The notes: generated from the letters alone by a model not told the origin. Positions 50,519-60,107 are shown, counted from the stretch's first letter. The stretch is 64,000 bases of DNA from Deltaproteobacteria bacterium HGW-Deltaproteobacteria-15 (GCA_002840535.1 PHBH01000039.1:1-64000), one strand, 5' to 3'. Numbers and translations are program-made.

Positions 50519-51316
50519 ATGCACCTCAAGAGGTGGCTTACCGGAATCATTGCAGCCCCCATCCTGATCTATGTGATCGGATTCGGCCCCAGACGCTTCT
50601 TCCATTTCCTCCTCTTTCTTACCGCTGTTCAGGGGCTTGTCGAGTTCTTTCGCATCACTTCAAAGGAAGCACCCAAGACCCTCCGTTGGATCGCCTATGG
50701 AACCACGTTTGTACTTTTTCTATTGGTGTCGGCGGGGGAGCTTTTTCTGCTGCCTCCGCTTCTCTTTCTTTGTGCGGCGGCGCCGATGGCATATTTTATT
50801 TTCACATACCACCGCTTGGAACATCGATCCACGGAGATCCTGGGAAAAGCTGCCCTTGGGCCCCTTTACATCGCGCTGCCCCTCGTCATGCTCGTAATTA
50901 TTGATCGGTTTCCCAGGGGCGAAATGTGGATATTTTTCTTGCTGGTCGTCGTTTTTGCATGCGACACGGGCGCCTTTTACGCGGGACGGACCTTCGGAAG
51001 GCACAAACTCCATCCCCAGGTAAGTCCGGGAAAGACCTGGGAGGGTTCCGTGGGCGGTCTGCTCGCAGGCCTCTTGGCCGCTTATGTCTGGAGCAGATTT
51101 TCCAGCCTTTTTGTATTCGACCTCAGTGTCCTCATCCTGGCGGCAACCTTAGCGGTATCCGGGCAGATCGGAGACCTGGCCGAATCCATGTTGAAGCGAA
51201 ACCATGGCGTCAAGGACTCGGGCGGGATTCTGCCGGGACATGGCGGCATCCTTGACAGGATCGATGCACACCTTTTTGCGATTCCCGTGCTTTTTGTTTT
51301 TCTCAGCTGGAAATAG
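50519..51316 (+). CDS. cdsA: phosphatidate cytidylyltransferase
   Basis: Integral membrane enzyme that makes CDP-diacylglycerol. About seven hydrophobic helices and the C-terminal signature [19 protein letters not shown], preceded by the metal-binding [28 protein letters not shown] in pieces. 265 aa. Its product feeds pssA and psd further down the window. Confidence 0.94.
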   Translation: MHLKRWLTGIIAAPILIYVIGFGPRRFFHFLLFLTAVQGLVEFFRITSKEAPKTLRWIAYGTTFVLFLLVSAGELFLLPPLLFLCAAAPMAYFIFTYHRLEHRSTEILGKAALGPLYIALPLVMLVIIDRFPRGEMWIFFLLVVVFACDTGAFYAGRTFGRHKLHPQVSPGKTWEGSVGGLLAGLLAAYVWSRFSSLFVFDLSVLILAATLAVSGQIGDLAESMLKRNHGVKDSGGILPGHGGILDRIDAHLFAIPVLFVFLSWK

Positions 51317-51327
51317 GGAGACAATCC

Positions 51328-52287
51328 ATGGAAAGAGGACTTTCTGGAGCGAGGATACTGGTCACCGGCGGCGCCGGGTTCCTGGGATCCCATTTATGCG
51401 AGAGGCTGCTCGAGCAAGGCCATGAAGTGACATGCCTGGACAACTACTTCACCGGCCAGAAAAAGAATATCTATCATCTTCTGGAAAACAAACGGTTTGA
51501 AGTCATCCGGCACGACATTGTCAACCCGATCTTTCTTGAGGTGGATCAAATCTACAACCTCGCTTGCCCGGCTTCCCCTATTCACTACCAGTATAATCCG
51601 GTCAAGACCACAAAGACCAATGTGATGGGCGCGATCAACATGCTCGGTCTGGCAAAAAGGGTCAAGGCCAAGATCCTTCAAGCCTCCACGAGCGAGGTGT
51701 ACGGCGACCCCACCATCCATCCTCAGGATGAGTCCTACTGGGGAAACGTGAATCCAATCGGCCTGCGGGCCTGCTACGATGAGGGGAAGCGTTGTGCAGA
51801 GACCCTCTTCTTTGATTACCACAGGCAGAACGGGGTAAATATCAAGGTGGTTCGAATCTTCAATACTTATGGACCGCGGATGCACCCGGAGGACGGCCGT
51901 GTCGTAAGTAATTTTGTGCTGCGCTGCATACGAAATGAGCCTATTCCGATATACGGGAGCGGGAATCAGACCAGGTCCTTCTGCTTCGTCGATGATATGA
52001 TCGAAGGGTTTATCAGAATGATGAACGGTCCGGATGAATTCATAGGCCCGGTCAACCTGGGGAACCCGGTCGAGAACTCAATCCTGGAATTGGCCGAGTT
52101 GATCGTCAGGCTGACGAAATCAGGGTCCAGACTCGATTTCCTGCCTTCGGTGATGGATGACCCGAAGAGACGCAAACCCGACATTGCCATGGCGAAAGAA
52201 CAGCTGGACTGGGAACCGAGAATAGGACTGGAAGAGGGATTGAAAAGGACCATCGATTACTTCCGAGGGGAATCTGTCGTGAGATGA
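51328..52287 (+). CDS. NAD-dependent UDP-glucuronate decarboxylase-like (UXS) epimerase/dehydratase
   Basis: Extended SDR. Rossmann motif [32 protein letters not shown], the catalytic Ser/Thr region [14 protein letters not shown] with the catalytic Tyr and Lys, and [18 protein letters not shown]. These are hallmarks of UDP-xylose synthases, which turn UDP-glucuronate into UDP-xylose for surface glycans. 319 aa. It overlaps dxr by four bases and thus sits inside the conserved cdsA-dxr-rseP order, where it is not usual. Confidence 0.87.
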   Translation: MERGLSGARILVTGGAGFLGSHLCERLLEQGHEVTCLDNYFTGQKKNIYHLLENKRFEVIRHDIVNPIFLEVDQIYNLACPASPIHYQYNPVKTTKTNVMGAINMLGLAKRVKAKILQASTSEVYGDPTIHPQDESYWGNVNPIGLRACYDEGKRCAETLFFDYHRQNGVNIKVVRIFNTYGPRMHPEDGRVVSNFVLRCIRNEPIPIYGSGNQTRSFCFVDDMIEGFIRMMNGPDEFIGPVNLGNPVENSILELAELIVRLTKSGSRLDFLPSVMDDPKRRKPDIAMAKEQLDWEPRIGLEEGLKRTIDYFRGESVVR

Positions 52288-53453
52288 AGAAGATTCTGAT
52301 TCTAGGTTCTACAGGATCAATAGGTCTGAATGCGCTCAAGGTCATTGAAGGACGGCCCGATGAGTACACGGTGGTCGGCCTGGCTGCAGGCAGGAATGTG
52401 GACCTTCTCCTGCGCCAGATCGAGCGATTCAGGCCAAAAGCGGTCGCCCTGCAGGAGAAGGAAGGTGCCGCTGCGGTAGCGGAACGGCTGAGTGGAAAAC
52501 CCAAGCCTGAAGTCTATTTCGGTCCGGAAGGTTTCAAGCGGCTGGCCCTGTGGGACGAACCGGATACCGTGGTATCGGCGATGGCCGGTTCCGCCGGATT
52601 TCTTCCCACGTATGCCGCCATCGAGACAGGCAAGCGGATAGCCCTGGCAAACAAGGAAACCATGGTCATGGCCGGCAGTCTGGTGATGGATTGTGCAAAG
52701 AGCAGAGGCACATCCATCCTGCCGGTAGACAGCGAGCATAATGCCATCTTCCAGTCCCTCGTGGGTCATCCGAGGGAAGACCTCAGACGCGTGATCATCA
52801 CGGCGTCAGGAGGCCCATTCAGGGAGATGTCCCTGGAGGAGATGGCGTCCGTCACCCCGGAGTCCGCCCTGAAACATCCCAACTGGAAAATGGGACGAAA
52901 GATCACGATTGATTCGGCAACCCTGATGAACAAGGGTTTGGAAGCGATAGAGGCCAGGTGGCTCTTTGATCTGCGCATAGACCAGATCAGCATTCTCATC
53001 CATCCTCAATCAATCGTTCACTCCATGGTGGAATACAAGGACGGCTCCATTATCGCCCAAATGGGCGTGCCGGACATGATGACTCCCATATCCTATGCGC
53101 TTTCGTTCCCCCGGCACTTTGAAACCTTCCTTCCGCCTTTGAAACTCGAAGAGGTCGGCCCGCTTTCTTTCAGCAAACCGGATCAGACAAAATTCAAATG
53201 CCTCGGTCTCGCATTCAGGGCTGTAGAGATCGGGGGAAGCATGCCGGCAGTGCTGAATGCGGCCAACGAGGTTGCGGTGGATCTCTTTCTGGAGCGGCGA
53301 ATAGGCTTTCTCCAGATCCCGGTTCTCGTGGAGCAGGTCATGGAGGCCCACCGTCCTCATCCGATCGACAGCCCGGAAACTGTCATGGAAGCGGACGGCT
53401 GGGCAAAGAGAACGGCTGCCGAGTTCGCGGGTCGGATGGATCTCGCAAATTAA
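52284..53453 (+). CDS. dxr: 1-deoxy-D-xylulose 5-phosphate reductoisomerase
   Basis: Second enzyme of the MEP isoprenoid pathway. NADPH site [27 protein letters not shown], metal/substrate residues in [43 protein letters not shown] and [13 protein letters not shown]. 389 aa, full length. Followed by a 347-base repeat region before rseP. Confidence 0.97.
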   Translation: MKKILILGSTGSIGLNALKVIEGRPDEYTVVGLAAGRNVDLLLRQIERFRPKAVALQEKEGAAAVAERLSGKPKPEVYFGPEGFKRLALWDEPDTVVSAMAGSAGFLPTYAAIETGKRIALANKETMVMAGSLVMDCAKSRGTSILPVDSEHNAIFQSLVGHPREDLRRVIITASGGPFREMSLEEMASVTPESALKHPNWKMGRKITIDSATLMNKGLEAIEARWLFDLRIDQISILIHPQSIVHSMVEYKDGSIIAQMGVPDMMTPISYALSFPRHFETFLPPLKLEEVGPLSFSKPDQTKFKCLGLAFRAVEIGGSMPAVLNAANEVAVDLFLERRIGFLQIPVLVEQVMEAHRPHPIDSPETVMEADGWAKRTAAEFAGRMDLAN

Positions 53454-53800
53454 TTAGTGTCTATCCAGAAATGGGCATTTTCTGTATGGAGGTTTCAGGT
53501 TTCAGGTGTCAGGTTTCAGGTTTCAGGTGTCAGGTTTCAGGTTTCAGGTGTCAGCTTAAAAGTCCTCGTGAGGTGGAAGATTCTCCTCGCTTTGCTCGGA
53601 GTCCCACCCCTTCGGGGTGGTACCCATTTTCTCCGCGCTTTGCTCGGAGTCCCACCCCTTCGGGGTGGTGCCCATTTTCCCCGCAGCTTGCTGCGGGGAG
53701 TTTCAACCCGGAAACCTGAACACCGACACCCGACACCTGCGTTATGCGGTTGTATTTGTTTGAGTGGGGATTATGTTATTTTAAACTTTGAGAGGTAGAG
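53454..53800. repeat. nested composite repeat between dxr and rseP
   Basis: Order: TTTCAGGTGTCAGG words (53490-53556); the 25-mer starting AAAGTCCTCGTGAGG (53559-53583, identical to 24157-24181); two tandem 48-bp units (53583-53630 and 53631-53678, two differences) centred on CCCACCCCTTCGGGGTGG; the hairpin word CCCCGCAGCTTGCTGCGGGG (53679-53698); inverted GAAACCTGAACACCGACACC words (53711-53738). No gene; the operon is interrupted by it. Confidence 0.85.
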
Positions 53801-54931
53801 ATGACCTTCTTTTTTTACTATGTGTTGCCCTTTTTGGTCGTGCTCGGGGTTCTGATCTTCTTCCATGAACTGGGGCATTTCTTGGTGGCGAAGTACTTCG
53901 GGGTCAAGGTGCTGAAGTTCTCCCTTGGTTTCGGCTACAAGCTGATTGGCAAAAAGATCGGAGAAACCGAATACCTGATCTCCACGATTCCCCTGGGCGG
54001 GTATGTGAAACTCCTGGGTGAGGATGGAGAAGAGGCGGAGGCTGTTTCACCGGCCGAAGCAGAAAGGGCGTTCAATACTCAAAGTGCGCTGAAGCGGATC
54101 GCCATTGTGGCTGCGGGTCCGGCATTCAATTTGATTCTGGCCTGGGTTATTTTCTGCGCCGTCCTTCTGTTTTCGGGAAAGCCGGTCATGACCCCCGAGA
54201 TCGGGCAGGTGCGTCCCGAATCTCCTGCGGAAAAGGCCGGTCTCATGAAAGGGGACCTGATCGTGGATGTCCAGGGGCGAACCATCCAGGACTGGCAGGA
54301 GATTAAGACTATCGTTCAGGAAAACGAAGGCAGACCCGTCAACCTGACCGTCAAAAGAGGAGACCGGAATCTGAGCGTGGTCCTTACCCCGGAGACCGCC
54401 ACGGAAAAGAACCTGTTCGGGGAGGATGTCAAATCAGCCCTCATCGGGATTGTGGCCTCCGGCAATTATAAGGAAATTGATCTCGGCCCTGTGGAATCCC
54501 TCGTGGAAGGAACCGCCAAAACCTGGGATATCATCAAACTGACTTTTCTGACAATCATCAAGCTTTTCCAGGGAGTGGTTTCCATCAAGACCCTCGGAGG
54601 CCCCATCATGATCGGGCAACTCACCGGCCAGGTGGCACAGGAGAGCATCAGTTATCTTTTCCCACTTCTCGCGATCATCAGTATCAATCTGGGTATCCTC
54701 AACCTGCTCCCGATTCCAATTCTTGACGGAGGGTTGATCCTCTTCCTGTTGATAGAACTGGTTGCACGAAAACCGCTCGGTCTCAAGAAGAGGGACATCG
54801 CACAGAAGGTAGGCCTTTTTCTATTGGCCGTGCTCATCGTGGTGGTGACAATCAATGATCTTTCCAGGATCGAGGCTGTCTCCGGGATTTTTGAGCAGAT
54901 TGAGCAAATCTTTCGAAAGGTGTCAGGGTGA
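53801..54931 (+). CDS. rseP: RIP metalloprotease RseP (site-2 protease)
   Basis: Intramembrane zinc protease that cleaves anti-sigma factors and remnant signal peptides. HELGH zinc motif in the first helix (about residues 22-26), a PDZ domain (VRPESPAEKAGLMKGDLIVDVQG), and the second active-site segment NLLPIPILDGG. 376 aa with four helices. Start TTCTTTTTT-rich; GAGAGG lies upstream. Overlaps tsaB by four bases. Confidence 0.95.
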   Translation: MTFFFYYVLPFLVVLGVLIFFHELGHFLVAKYFGVKVLKFSLGFGYKLIGKKIGETEYLISTIPLGGYVKLLGEDGEEAEAVSPAEAERAFNTQSALKRIAIVAAGPAFNLILAWVIFCAVLLFSGKPVMTPEIGQVRPESPAEKAGLMKGDLIVDVQGRTIQDWQEIKTIVQENEGRPVNLTVKRGDRNLSVVLTPETATEKNLFGEDVKSALIGIVASGNYKEIDLGPVESLVEGTAKTWDIIKLTFLTIIKLFQGVVSIKTLGGPIMIGQLTGQVAQESISYLFPLLAIISINLGILNLLPIPILDGGLILFLLIELVARKPLGLKKRDIAQKVGLFLLAVLIVVVTINDLSRIEAVSGIFEQIEQIFRKVSG

Positions 54932-55605
54932 TCCTGGCCATCAATACTTCCTCTCTTCGATTTAGCATTGCGTTGATCAGAGGAAATGGCGCCTTGATTG
55001 GGGAATATTCCCTCGTCGGCGGGCCCAAGGGGTCACGGCCCCTGTTTCCCGCCCTGCACGAACTGCTGGTTCATACAAATACAGACCTGAAGAATGTTGT
55101 TGCGGTCGGCGTGGCAGGTGGGCCTGGAAGCTTCACAGGTCTGCGGGTTGGTGTCGCAACGGCCAAAGGGTTCTGCCATGGATTGGGAATTCCCTTGATC
55201 GGGGTGGACAGTCTGGAAGCCCTGGCCGGCCAGCTTTCTCAGACGGCCTATCCGGTCTGCGCCGTCATCGGTTCAAAGAAGGGGGAAGTTTTCGCAGCTC
55301 TCTTCAGGAGCGATGAAAATGGTGAAGTGACCAGAATGACCGAAGATGCCTGCCTCACGGTTGTTGATCTTAGCGACCTGGTCAGGGAGAGGACCATTTT
55401 CATAGGTGACGATTTCGAGACCCAGGCCCCGGCCATCCGGTCGGCAGTGGGGGCCGATGCGCTTCTGGCGCCCTCTTCCTTCTGGGCGCCCAAAGCAGCC
55501 CAGGTGGGGGCAATCACTTTGAACCGGCTCAAGAGCGGCTCCTGGGACGATCTCGAAGAGTATGTGCCCAATTATCTGAGGTTGCCCGAGATCGGGCGCA
55601 GCTAG
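54928..55605 (+). CDS. tsaB: tRNA threonylcarbamoyladenosine biosynthesis protein TsaB
   Basis: Non-catalytic partner of TsaD in t6A37 tRNA modification. ASKHA fold start ILAINTSSLRFSIAL, and the signature GVAGGPGSFTGLRVGVATAKGFCHG. 225 aa. Starts with GTG 54928 overlapping the rseP stop. Its TAG stop coincides with the left end of a mobile element inserted at CTAG. Confidence 0.93.
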   Translation: MILAINTSSLRFSIALIRGNGALIGEYSLVGGPKGSRPLFPALHELLVHTNTDLKNVVAVGVAGGPGSFTGLRVGVATAKGFCHGLGIPLIGVDSLEALAGQLSQTAYPVCAVIGSKKGEVFAALFRSDENGEVTRMTEDACLTVVDLSDLVRERTIFIGDDFETQAPAIRSAVGADALLAPSSFWAPKAAQVGAITLNRLKSGSWDDLEEYVPNYLRLPEIGRS

Positions 55606-55788
55606 TGTCGTGTCTCAGAAGTTCATTGAAATAGTGCACCCGGCCACCCCCACCTGACCTCCCCCGTCAATGGGGAGGAAAGTGCTTGCAAGCCATATAC
55701 TCCCCTCCCTTGGTGGGAGGGGTAGGGGAGGGGTAGGGGAGGGGGACCCTGAAGGAGTTTATCAACGTATTTCTGAGACACGACACTA
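55603..55788. mobile_element. MITE with 16-bp inverted repeats and TA duplication (IS630/Tc1-mariner type)
   Basis: GTGTCGTGTCTCAGAA begins at 55605 and its exact complement ends at 55786. Each end is flanked by TA, giving C-TA-[element]-TA-G. This is what insertion of an IS630/Tc1-mariner-type element at CTAG produces. The ~182-bp interior has no ORF; it contains inverted CCCCACCTGACCTCCCCC/GGGGAGGGGG words and a G-rich run at 55715-55745. Joining the flanks restores GCAGCTAGCG, so tsaB keeps its TAG stop. Confidence 0.85.
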
Positions 55789-55821
55789 GCGTAATGCGTC
55801 GCAAGTCCCTTCTCTTGATTT

Positions 55822-55888
55822 GTCATTCCGGGCTTGACCCGGAATCCAGTCTTTCTGCGCATTGGATTCCCGCCTGCGCGGGAATGAC
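55822..55888. repeat. REP-like palindrome pair (GTCATTCCGGG...GGGAATGAC)
   Basis: Two adjacent hairpins: GTCATTCCGGGCTTGACCC then CCGGAATCCAGT, and GGATTCCCGCCTGCGCGGGAATGAC. This type of palindrome is widespread in proteobacterial intergenic DNA; relatives are at 46630-46670 and 59773-59852. The remainder of the 616-base gap (55890-56115) has no recognisable gene. Confidence 0.75.
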
Positions 55889-56121
55889 GTGAAAATAAAT
55901 ACAACGAAGCACTAGACCCACTGCGCAAGAGCGCACCGGTTCCCCTGAGTTCGTGTCCCTGAAATACATTCAATAGACTGTCGATTTTCTCGTGTTCTTC
56001 GTGCCCGTCGTGGTGAAAGACAATAGGTAGCTGTGCGGGGTATCCTGTCCGGTCATGACGCCGCTTCTGCGTGAAACGGGTGGTTGAAATCCGATTCTCT
56101 CTTCCCGCACCTTGGCGTGAT

Positions 56122-56149
56122 TTGACAAATTTTCACAATGTATTATAAT
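56122..56149 (+). promoter_or_regulatory. consensus sigma-70 promoter for psd-pssA
   Basis: TTGACA (56122-56127) and TATAAT (56144-56149), both perfect hexamers, spacing 16. It lies ~75 bases upstream of psd. A short stem GCCCCGAAAGGGC at about 56179-56191 is in the leader. Confidence 0.88.
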
Positions 56150-56221
56150 CCCGCCGATTTTTGATTATATTGAATTACGGCCCCGAAAGGGCACGTACCA
56201 TAGCAGGGATGTAGTTGAAAA

Positions 56222-56896
56222 ATGGAAAGTAATTCAGAAAAAAACCGGAAAAGAGTCCACAATCGTTTGAAGATCGCCCGGGAGGGGCTGCCTTTTATCG
56301 GCATCGGTGTTGCCTTTTGCCTCCTGTTTACAGTGCTGGACCTGGATCTGGCGGCAGCGATCCTGGGCGCTCTTACTCTATTCACAATTTATTTCTTCAG
56401 GGATCCGGAGCGAGGGAACGCGTTTTCTGAGAAGACGGTGCTGGCCCCTGCCGATGGACGTATTCTGGGAGTTCACAGCCTGGAAGACGGAAAAAGCCTT
56501 TTGGGAGAACCAGGAACCAAGGTCAGCATCTTCATGTCCGTTTTCAATGTCCACGTGAACCGGATACCTGCCACCGGAAGGATCTCGGGAATCTCCTATT
56601 TCCCGGGCCGTTTCTTTTCCGCAAACCTGGACAAGGCCTCCGCACAGAATGAAAACAACAGGGTCACTCTGGAGACTTCTGGAAGGCAAATTGTATTCGT
56701 TCAGATCGCCGGCCTCATAGCCAGGCGGATTGCATGCTGGATCAAGGAAGGCGATGAGGTCAAAGCAGGGCAGCGCTTCGGGCTGATCCGATTCGGCTCC
56801 AGGCTGGACGTCTATCTCCCCCGCGATATCCGTGTCGTCGTTCAAAAGGGACAGAAGGTGAAAGCGGGAGAATCCATTTTGGGGTATTTGCCATGA
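56222..56896 (+). CDS. psd: phosphatidylserine decarboxylase (short, archaeal-type proenzyme)
   Basis: Makes phosphatidylethanolamine. N-terminal membrane helices (residues 18-60), SIFMSVFNVHVNRIPATG, and the self-cleavage site in LIRFGSRLDVYLP where the Ser after Gly becomes the pyruvoyl group. 224 aa, short type. Start ATG 56222. Overlaps pssA by four bases; consecutive enzymes of one pathway. Confidence 0.93.
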   Translation: MESNSEKNRKRVHNRLKIAREGLPFIGIGVAFCLLFTVLDLDLAAAILGALTLFTIYFFRDPERGNAFSEKTVLAPADGRILGVHSLEDGKSLLGEPGTKVSIFMSVFNVHVNRIPATGRISGISYFPGRFFSANLDKASAQNENNRVTLETSGRQIVFVQIAGLIARRIACWIKEGDEVKAGQRFGLIRFGSRLDVYLPRDIRVVVQKGQKVKAGESILGYLP

Positions 56897-57705
56897 GAAC
56901 AAAGCGCAGAAAGAAAATCCGGCAGCAGAAAGAGCGTAAAGGGATTTACATTCTCCCCAATCTGTTTACCTCGGCAAGTCTCTTTGGTGGATTTTTCGCC
57001 ATTATCGCGTCCACCCAGGGCAGGTACGAAGCTGCCGCCATTTCCATCCTTGTCTCAGCCGTTCTGGATGGTCTCGACGGCAGGGTGGCGCGGTTCACCC
57101 GAACGACGAGCCATTTCGGAGTCGAATACGATTCCCTCTCCGACGTGATCGCCTTTGGCGTGGCGCCGGGCATTCTGGTATTCCAGTGGGCCATGAAACC
57201 CTTCGGCCGCTTCGGATGGCTTGCAGCTTTCCTCTTTGTGGTCTGCGGGGCACTGCGGCTCGCACGGTTCAACGTGCAGAAAACCACGACGGATTCCAGT
57301 TTTTTCAGGGGACTTCCCATCCCCGCCGCTGCATGCGTCATCGCGTCCCTGATTCTTTTCATCGACGAATTGGGCGGGATGCCGGAAAATGCGCCTCTCC
57401 TCATCGTGGTGATGATCTACATCCTTTCCTTCCTCATGGTCAGCACGATCGGCTATACCAGTTTCAAGAAACTCGATCTCAGGAACCAGAAGCCGTTCAA
57501 CTTCCTGGTCTCCCTGATTCTGATGCTGATCGTCGTGGCGTACAAGCCGAAGATCATGATCTTTCTCCTCATGTTCGGGTATGCGCTCTCGGGGCCATTG
57601 GCGGGAATTTTCAGAATTCGCTCCAGGCGTCGTAAGCGTCTGGAGGAAGAGACCAATCCGGCCATGGAACCGGCCCCTTTGCCGGCCGATCAGAAGGGAG
57701 AATGA
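56893..57705 (+). CDS. pssA: CDP-diacylglycerol-serine O-phosphatidyltransferase
   Basis: CDP-alcohol phosphatidyltransferase family, forms phosphatidylserine from the CdsA product. The catalytic motif DGLDGRVARFTRTTSHFGVEYDSLSD has the required DG, AR, G, D and D. About eight helices and a basic N-terminus (KRRKKIRQQKERKG). 270 aa. Its substrate comes from cdsA upstream and its product goes to psd. Confidence 0.93.
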   Translation: MRTKRRKKIRQQKERKGIYILPNLFTSASLFGGFFAIIASTQGRYEAAAISILVSAVLDGLDGRVARFTRTTSHFGVEYDSLSDVIAFGVAPGILVFQWAMKPFGRFGWLAAFLFVVCGALRLARFNVQKTTTDSSFFRGLPIPAAACVIASLILFIDELGGMPENAPLLIVVMIYILSFLMVSTIGYTSFKKLDLRNQKPFNFLVSLILMLIVVAYKPKIMIFLLMFGYALSGPLAGIFRIRSRRRKRLEEETNPAMEPAPLPADQKGE

Positions 57706-57771
57706 CGGCCCTGTTTAATCTCGAAACTCGGCCCGGGCCTGTATCTCATTCGGGAATGGTGCATTTTAAGG

Positions 57772-58338
57772 ATGCGAATCACTGGAGGGGAGCGGAGGGG
57801 CATCCGTCTCGCCTCGTTTAAGGGCGAACGAATACGGCCCACTTCAGACAGGGTGAGAGAGGCCATCTTCGATCTCCTCGGTCAGTACACTATAGGACTT
57901 CGTGTGCTGGATCTTTTTGCGGGTACGGGCGCGCTCGGAATCGAGGCGCTCAGCAGGGGAGCGAGAAGGGTCGTTTTTGTGGATAACTCTCCTGAATCCC
58001 TGAAACTCATCAGAAGGAATCTGGCCATGTGCGGCTATGAATCCGTGAGCACTCTGCTGAAGAAGGATCTCACGCGAGGTCTGCCCGCAGTTGGCGACCT
58101 GGGGCATGAAGGGGTAGATCTGGTTTTTGCGGACCCTCCTTACAAAAAAGGCTATCTCCTTCCGGTCCTGAGTGAGCTGTCTGCCTCGTTCTTTCTCTCA
58201 TCGCGCGCCACCATAGTGGCTGAAGCCGGCAAAGAGGAGCATCTTCCCGACACCGTGGGGACCCTCTCGCTGGCGAAGACGCGAGTCTATGGCGATACGA
58301 AGATCTCCATCTACACCTACGGCGGACATGAGACATGA
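57772..58338 (+). CDS. rsmD: 16S rRNA (guanine966-N2)-methyltransferase
   Basis: SAM-dependent methyltransferase. MRITGGERRGIRL start, RPTSDRVREAIFDLL, SAM motif LDLFAGTGALGIEALSRGA, and the catalytic DPPY in LVFADPPYKKGY. 188 aa. Overlaps coaD by four bases, the usual pair. Confidence 0.94.
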   Translation: MRITGGERRGIRLASFKGERIRPTSDRVREAIFDLLGQYTIGLRVLDLFAGTGALGIEALSRGARRVVFVDNSPESLKLIRRNLAMCGYESVSTLLKKDLTRGLPAVGDLGHEGVDLVFADPPYKKGYLLPVLSELSASFFLSSRATIVAEAGKEEHLPDTVGTLSLAKTRVYGDTKISIYTYGGHET

Positions 58339-58826
58339 GGAAGAGAATCGCAGTTTATCCCGGAACCTTCGACCCCATCACCAACGGCCATATCAGCATT
58401 ATCTCCAGGGCGCTCAAGATATTCGATCAGGTGACTGTGGCCATATTGAACAACCCCAAAAAGGTCCCCCTGTTCAGCATGGAAGAAAGGCTGGCGATGA
58501 TCAAACAGGTCGTCCATAGTATGCCGAACGTGGAAATGGACTCCTACGACGGGCTGCTTGTTGATTATGTGATCAGCAAGAACGCCAATATTATCCTGAG
58601 GGGATTGAGGGCCATGTCCGATTTCGAATATGAGTTCCAGATGGCTCTGATGAACCGCAAGCTGAACAGAGACGTCCAATCCGTGTTTCTGATGACGGAC
58701 TACAAGTGGTTCTACATCAGTTCGACGATCATCAAGGAGGCTGCTAGCCTCAATGGGGACGTGAGCGGGCTTGTCCCGCCTGTAGTCTGCAGGCGGTTGA
58801 AGGAAAAATACGGGTTCAGTTCCTGA
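58335..58826 (+). CDS. coaD: phosphopantetheine adenylyltransferase
   Basis: Penultimate step of coenzyme A synthesis. [18 protein letters not shown] contains the (T/H)xGH motif, then [18 protein letters not shown] and the C-terminal [22 protein letters not shown]. 163 aa, normal. Convergent overlap of 11 bases with the rlpA gene. Confidence 0.96.
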   Translation: MRKRIAVYPGTFDPITNGHISIISRALKIFDQVTVAILNNPKKVPLFSMEERLAMIKQVVHSMPNVEMDSYDGLLVDYVISKNANIILRGLRAMSDFEYEFQMALMNRKLNRDVQSVFLMTDYKWFYISSTIIKEAASLNGDVSGLVPPVVCRRLKEKYGFSS

Positions 58827-59592
58827 GGACGAAGGCGTCCTTGAATCCCATCTCTTCCAGTTGCTTCTGAGTGGCCCTGGCTTCCTCCAGGGTACGGGAG
58901 AGGGAAACGTGGACTCTGTGAAGATTTCGGTTCTTTCCGTCCACGTAAGGGCTGATATTCACCTCTTTGTACACCACCTTGAGCCGGTCGGCTAACCGAA
59001 CGGCATTCTCGCGAATCTCGAAGGATCCCACCTGAATGGTGAATTCACCGGTTTGAAAATCCTGTGACTCCAAAATGGGCTTCGTTCCGTCCTTTTCCTG
59101 AATCCTTCCGACCTCCTTTGCGAGCGCGACCACGCTCACATCGGTCACTCCGGGACCGATCATATCGATCTCCCGCGCAGCGGCATAGGAGAGGTCGATG
59201 ATGCGTCCCTTGATGAACGGGCCCCGGTCATTGATCGGCAGGATGATGTGTTTGCCGTTTGAAAGATTGGTCACCTTGACTACGGTATGGAGGGGCAGGG
59301 TCTTGTGAGCGGCCGTGATTCCATGCATGTCGTATATTTCCCCGCTCGATGTGCGCCGGCCGTGGAACGGGTGCCCATACCAGGAAGCCTTCCCTGACTC
59401 CACGTAGCCCGCTGCATCGGGGAGGGGGTAATAGCGCTCGCCATTCACCACATAGGACTTGGGGAGTTCCCCCGGCAAAGGGACCACCTTGCCGGTTGGG
59501 GGAAGCTCGGTCTTCAAACGGGGTTTTTCCCCTGCACATCCTGCAAGGAACAATACAATTGAAACCGCGCAGAAAAGGAGTGTTTTTCTCAT
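58816..59592 (-). CDS. rlpA: septal ring lytic transglycosylase RlpA family lipoprotein
   Basis: Lipoprotein with lipobox FLAGC (about residue 19), a double-psi beta-barrel ([56 protein letters not shown]) and a C-terminal SPOR domain ([26 protein letters not shown]). About 258 aa. It cleaves or binds denuded glycan at the septum. ATG 59592 excludes a repeat-encoded N-terminal extension to 59778. Confidence 0.92.
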   Translation of the reverse strand: MRKTLLFCAVSIVLFLAGCAGEKPRLKTELPPTGKVVPLPGELPKSYVVNGERYYPLPDAAGYVESGKASWYGHPFHGRRTSSGEIYDMHGITAAHKTLPLHTVVKVTNLSNGKHIILPINDRGPFIKGRIIDLSYAAAREIDMIGPGVTDVSVVALAKEVGRIQEKDGTKPILESQDFQTGEFTIQVGSFEIRENAVRLADRLKVVYKEVNISPYVDGKNRNLHRVHVSLSRTLEEARATQKQLEEMGFKDAFVLRN

Positions 59593-59720
59593 TTGCCGAA
59601 TGCGATTGGTGGAACGGTTGTCAGCCCTGATCACGTCCTGGCCGGATTTGTAGTCAAACCATCGTGTTCTGCCGCAAGAAGCACGTTTCAGGGTCGGAAT
59701 AGTAACAGAAACGGAGAAGT

Positions 59721-60051
59721 TTGCAAGATGCAAGATGCAGGATCCAAGATTCGAGATGCAGGTCCACCGACCCGTCATCCCGGTGAAAACCGGGATCCAG
59801 TATCTCCGAGCCGTTGCAGAACAGCTGGACTCCGGTTTTCACCGGAGTGACGACTTTTTACGAGACCGTCAAATTGGATCGCCGAAAACTCCCCTCCGTC
59901 TCCCCTTTACAAAGGGGAGGACTTAGCGCGGGTCTCCCCCTGGGGATTTGCAGTTTCTTTCATCTATAAGCCAGGCGCGAGGCGCCGGGGTTGGTTGCTC
60001 CTTTAGGCATTATCCTGATCCTGTATCTTGCATCTTGCATCGTGCATCTTG
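59721..60051. repeat. composite element: inverted CAGGATCC word arms around a REP-like hairpin
   Basis: Left arm 59721-59762 (TTGCAAGATGCAAGATGCAGG words), right arm 60012-60051 in inverse orientation (ATCCTGTATCTTGCATCTTG). Between them: a REP-like element 59773-59862 ending GTGACGACTTTTTACGAG, whose tail GACGACTTTTTACGAGA is shared with 46668-46683; CTCCCCTTTACAAAGGGGAGG at about 59908-59926; TTTCATCTATAAGC at 59958-59971. No gene in 59593-60107. Confidence 0.8.
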
Positions 60052-60107
60052 ATTCGCCCTTTTCCTTTGAAACCACTTCCGAATCCCGATGCTCCCCGAA
60101 ATTTCAC

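Noticed and set aside
51845-51860. GGTTCGAATCTTC as a tRNA T-arm
   Set aside because: It lies within the UXS coding frame and no acceptor or anticodon stem can be drawn around it.
53453-53475. TTAGTGTCTATCCAGAAAT as an end of the MITE seen at 55603
   Set aside because: Only TAGTGTC and CAGAA match and there is no inverted partner nearby.
53583-53678. 48-bp tandem units as a CRISPR array
   Set aside because: Units abut without spacers and only two copies exist; no cas genes in the window.
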